Assembly (NCBI GenBank): GCA_022511485.1
Contig: JAFLUJ010000336.1
Coordinates: 1-6,289 of the forward strand
Length of the DNA: 6,289 nucleotides
Source: Oscillospiraceae bacterium
GTDB lineage: Bacteria; Bacillota; Clostridia; Oscillospirales; Ruminococcaceae
Direction: 5' to 3'
Part shown: positions 5,311-6,289 of the stretch, one piece after another
Numbering within the stretch: position 1 is the stretch's first letter
Layout of the letters: the number at the start of each line of letters is the position of its first letter
Notes under the pieces: generated by a model
What the model saw: only the letters and a program-made list of their open reading frames with translations
What the model was told of the DNA's origin: nothing
Database searches by the model: none
Position numbers and translations under genes: made by a program

Positions 5311-5348
5311 GTACTTATGATATGAAGCTTGCGTAATGTCATAAGTAC
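5311..5348 (+). other. Hairpin 1 after the Rpn-family gene (10-bp perfect stem)
   Basis: GTACTTATGA (5311-5320) pairs perfectly with TCATAAGTAC (5339-5348) around an 18-nt loop, 8 nt after the stop codon. There is no T-run after it, so it is not a standard terminator. CATAAGTA recurs at 5372-5379, and TTACTT/AAGTAA (5355-5360, 5375-5380) can form another stem, so alternative pairings exist. Confidence 0.5.
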
Positions 5349-5382
5349 TATGGCTTACTTACGGCAAAGACCATAAGTAAAA

Positions 5383-5412
5383 AGCGGCGCACTTGTAAGG
5401 GCATGCGCCGCT
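5383..5412 (-). terminator. GC-rich hairpin 2, terminator-like on the minus strand
   Basis: AGCGGCGCA (5383-5391) and TGCGCCGCT (5404-5412) form a perfect 9-bp GC-rich stem with a 12-nt loop. Read on the minus strand it is followed by TTTT then TACTT, the form of an intrinsic terminator. No minus-strand gene lies to its right in the window, so it may block antisense transcription or act in the plus-strand transcript as one of a series of hairpins. Confidence 0.5.
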
Positions 5413-5414
5413 GA

Positions 5415-5451
5415 AAACAGCCTGTCACTTTTGGAATATGACAGGCTGTTT
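5415..5451 (+). terminator. Hairpin 3, likely plus-strand terminator of the Rpn-family gene
   Basis: AAACAGCCTGTCA (5415-5427) and TGACAGGCTGTTT (5439-5451) form a perfect 13-bp stem with an 11-nt loop. The stem ends in AAA/TTT, and only three T bases close it before GTGCAT, so it is a terminator with a short U-run. It is the strongest intrinsic-terminator candidate after the nuclease gene. Confidence 0.6.
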
Positions 5452-5494
5452 GTGCATATTCAGGCAGAAGTATTGCAAGAGTAGATTTAAAATA

Positions 5495-5571
5495 CTTCTT
5501 TTCCGATAGCCCACATCAAAAGGGTCTCCCCCGATAGGAACACAGAAATACTACGTTAAATTATAATTTAT
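5495..5571 (-). repeat. Interspersed noncoding repeat, copy A (inverted)
   Basis: Read on the minus strand this 77-nt copy aligns gap-free with copy B (3617-3693; 60 of 77 bases by hand count). Positions 5516-5539 match 6204-6227 of copy C perfectly over 24 bases in inverted orientation. AGAAGTATT/AATACTTCT (5466-5474, 5491-5499) forms a 9-bp stem at its downstream edge. It ends just before the cyclophilin promoter. Within 5303-5638 no gene is seen: the stretch holds the three hairpins, this repeat and the promoter. Confidence 0.75.
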
Positions 5572-5576
5572 CTTAC

Positions 5577-5605
5577 TTGCAATTACATATAAAATATGTT
5601 ATAAT
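5577..5605 (+). promoter_or_regulatory. Promoter of the cyclophilin gene
   Basis: TTGCAA (5577-5582) and TATAAT (5600-5605) are separated by exactly 17 bp, with a perfect -10. The transcript would start about 5612-5614, close to the first ATG (5621), which supports the start at 5639 with its own Shine-Dalgarno. Confidence 0.8.
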
Positions 5606-5638
5606 ATACCTATTCGATTAATGAAAGGATCTGTTAAT

Positions 5639-6112
5639 ATGGTAGTTATTGAAATGGAAAACGGGAAAAAAATCAAGCTGGAGCTCTACCCGGACATCGC
5701 TCCTATCACAGTTGAAAACTTTGAAAACCTGGTTAAGCAGGGCTTTTATGACGGACTTATCTTCCACCGCGTTATAAAAGGATTCATGATCCAGGGAGGC
5801 TGTCCCGACGGAACAGGTATGGGAGGTCCGGGACATCAGATCAAGGGCGAGTTCGCTTCCAACGGCGTCAAGAACGATCTGAAACACACCCGCGGAGTTA
5901 TCTCAATGGCACGCTCCATGATAAAGGACAGCGCAGGTTCACAGTTCTTTATCATGCACAAGGATGCTCCTCACCTCGACGGTGAATATGCTGCTTTCGG
6001 AAAGGTAGTCGAGGGCATAGAGGTAGTTGACGAGATCGCCGAAACAAAGACCGGCATGGGAGACAGACCAGTAGAAGAGCAGAAAATGAAAAAGGTCTAT
6101 ATCGAAGAATAA
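5639..6112 (+). CDS. Cyclophilin-type peptidyl-prolyl cis-trans isomerase
   Basis: A 157-residue single-domain cyclophilin that speeds cis-trans isomerisation at proline bonds in protein folding; with no signal peptide it acts in the cytosol. Motifs in order: PDIAPITVENF (18-28), FHRVIKGFMIQGG (42-54) with the catalytic Arg44, Phe49 and Gln52, SMARS (89-93), GSQFFIM (100-106) and HLDGEYAAFGKVVEG (112-126). At the positions of human cyclophilin A Trp121 and His126 it has His112 and Tyr117, a bacterial pattern expected to weaken cyclosporin binding (inference). I place the start at the ATG at 5639: AAAGGA (5624-5629) lies 9 nt upstream and MVVIEMENGK is the usual beginning. The ATG at 5621 has no Shine-Dalgarno and sits about 10 nt into the expected transcript. 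It is a monocistronic gene with copies of the interspersed repeat on both sides. Confidence 0.96.
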   Translation: MVVIEMENGKKIKLELYPDIAPITVENFENLVKQGFYDGLIFHRVIKGFMIQGGCPDGTGMGGPGHQIKGEFASNGVKNDLKHTRGVISMARSMIKDSAGSQFFIMHKDAPHLDGEYAAFGKVVEGIEVVDEIAETKTGMGDRPVEEQKMKKVYIEE

Positions 6113-6171
6113 AAAAACAAGTGCTGTTGTATATGGTAGTTTTATAAATGTATTATATTATGAATGGTAAA

Positions 6172-6243
6172 GCAGATCATGATTTAGTATATTATCCCTG
6201 CACTCCTATCGGGGGAGACCCTTTTGAAAAAGGGTCATCCCCC
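6172..6243 (+). repeat. Interspersed noncoding repeat, copy C, with strong hairpin
   Basis: Copy C shares with copies A and B the order ATTTA-...-CTG-N3-TCCTATC-GGGGGAGACCCTTTT. From 6204 to 6227 it is identical to copy A in inverted orientation. Its right half folds back: GGGGGA-G-ACCCTTTT (6211-6225) pairs with AAAAGGGT-CA-TCCCCC (6228-6243), a 14-bp stem with a small internal mismatch. It lies 60 nt after the cyclophilin stop and no other terminator is seen between, so it may serve as the 3' end of that transcript, although the T-run after it is late (from 6261). The last 46 bases of the window hold nothing else recognised. Confidence 0.7.
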
Positions 6244-6289
6244 GAACCCCCTCACTAAAACTTTTATATATTTTTGAAGCTGGAGGGCA

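Noticed and set aside
5621..5638. Start of the cyclophilin at the ATG at 5621
   Set aside because: No Shine-Dalgarno before it, and AAAGGA within the extra six codons serves the ATG at 5639, where family members normally begin.
3613..6289. CRISPR array
   Set aside because: The repeats are three widely spaced copies in mixed orientation with genes between, not a regular repeat-spacer row.

Overview
The window reads as a chromosomal segment of a low-to-moderate GC Firmicute, most likely a Ruminococcus-like member of the Clostridia. The grounds are strong Shine-Dalgarno sites (GGAGG types), sigma-A-like promoters with 16-17 bp spacers, a GntR/YtrA-type regulator beside a small ABC exporter, a PD-(D/E)XK 'Rpn/transposase' gene, and a cyclophilin and a free-standing PduL of the clostridial kind. 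Genus level is inference; no rRNA or other marker is present.

Left part, minus strand (1-1503): a strong promoter (TTGACC-17-TATACT) drives pduL (863-1441), a zinc-dependent phosphotransacylase. It is followed 52 bp later by the start of a large exported or surface protein whose gene runs off the left edge (1-810). The two could be co-transcribed.

Centre, plus strand (1567-3612): a YtrA-type GntR repressor gene (1629-1991) has two palindromes inside its own promoter and leader. After a separate promoter (2030-2058) comes an unusual leader with two hairpin modules that look like a tandem duplication, then an overlapping ATPase-permease pair (2150-2842, 2836-3612) forming an ABC-2 type exporter. 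The natural reading is a repressor that controls itself and the exporter.

Right part (3613-6289): a convergent AT-rich gene for a small membrane-anchored protein of unknown function (3731-4222, minus); an Rpn-family nuclease gene (4511-5302) with a near-perfect internal ribosome binding site that could produce a C-terminal fragment; a run of strong hairpins; and a cyclophilin-type peptidyl-prolyl isomerase (5639-6112). Three copies of a roughly 77-nt noncoding repeat lie after the exporter, before the cyclophilin (inverted), and after the cyclophilin.

Most worth following up: the candidate gene-within-gene in the Rpn nuclease (a toxin/intragenic-antitoxin arrangement known for E. coli Rpn proteins), the interspersed repeat family, and the duplicated hairpin leader of the exporter. 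No rRNA, tRNA, CRISPR array or complete insertion sequence was seen.
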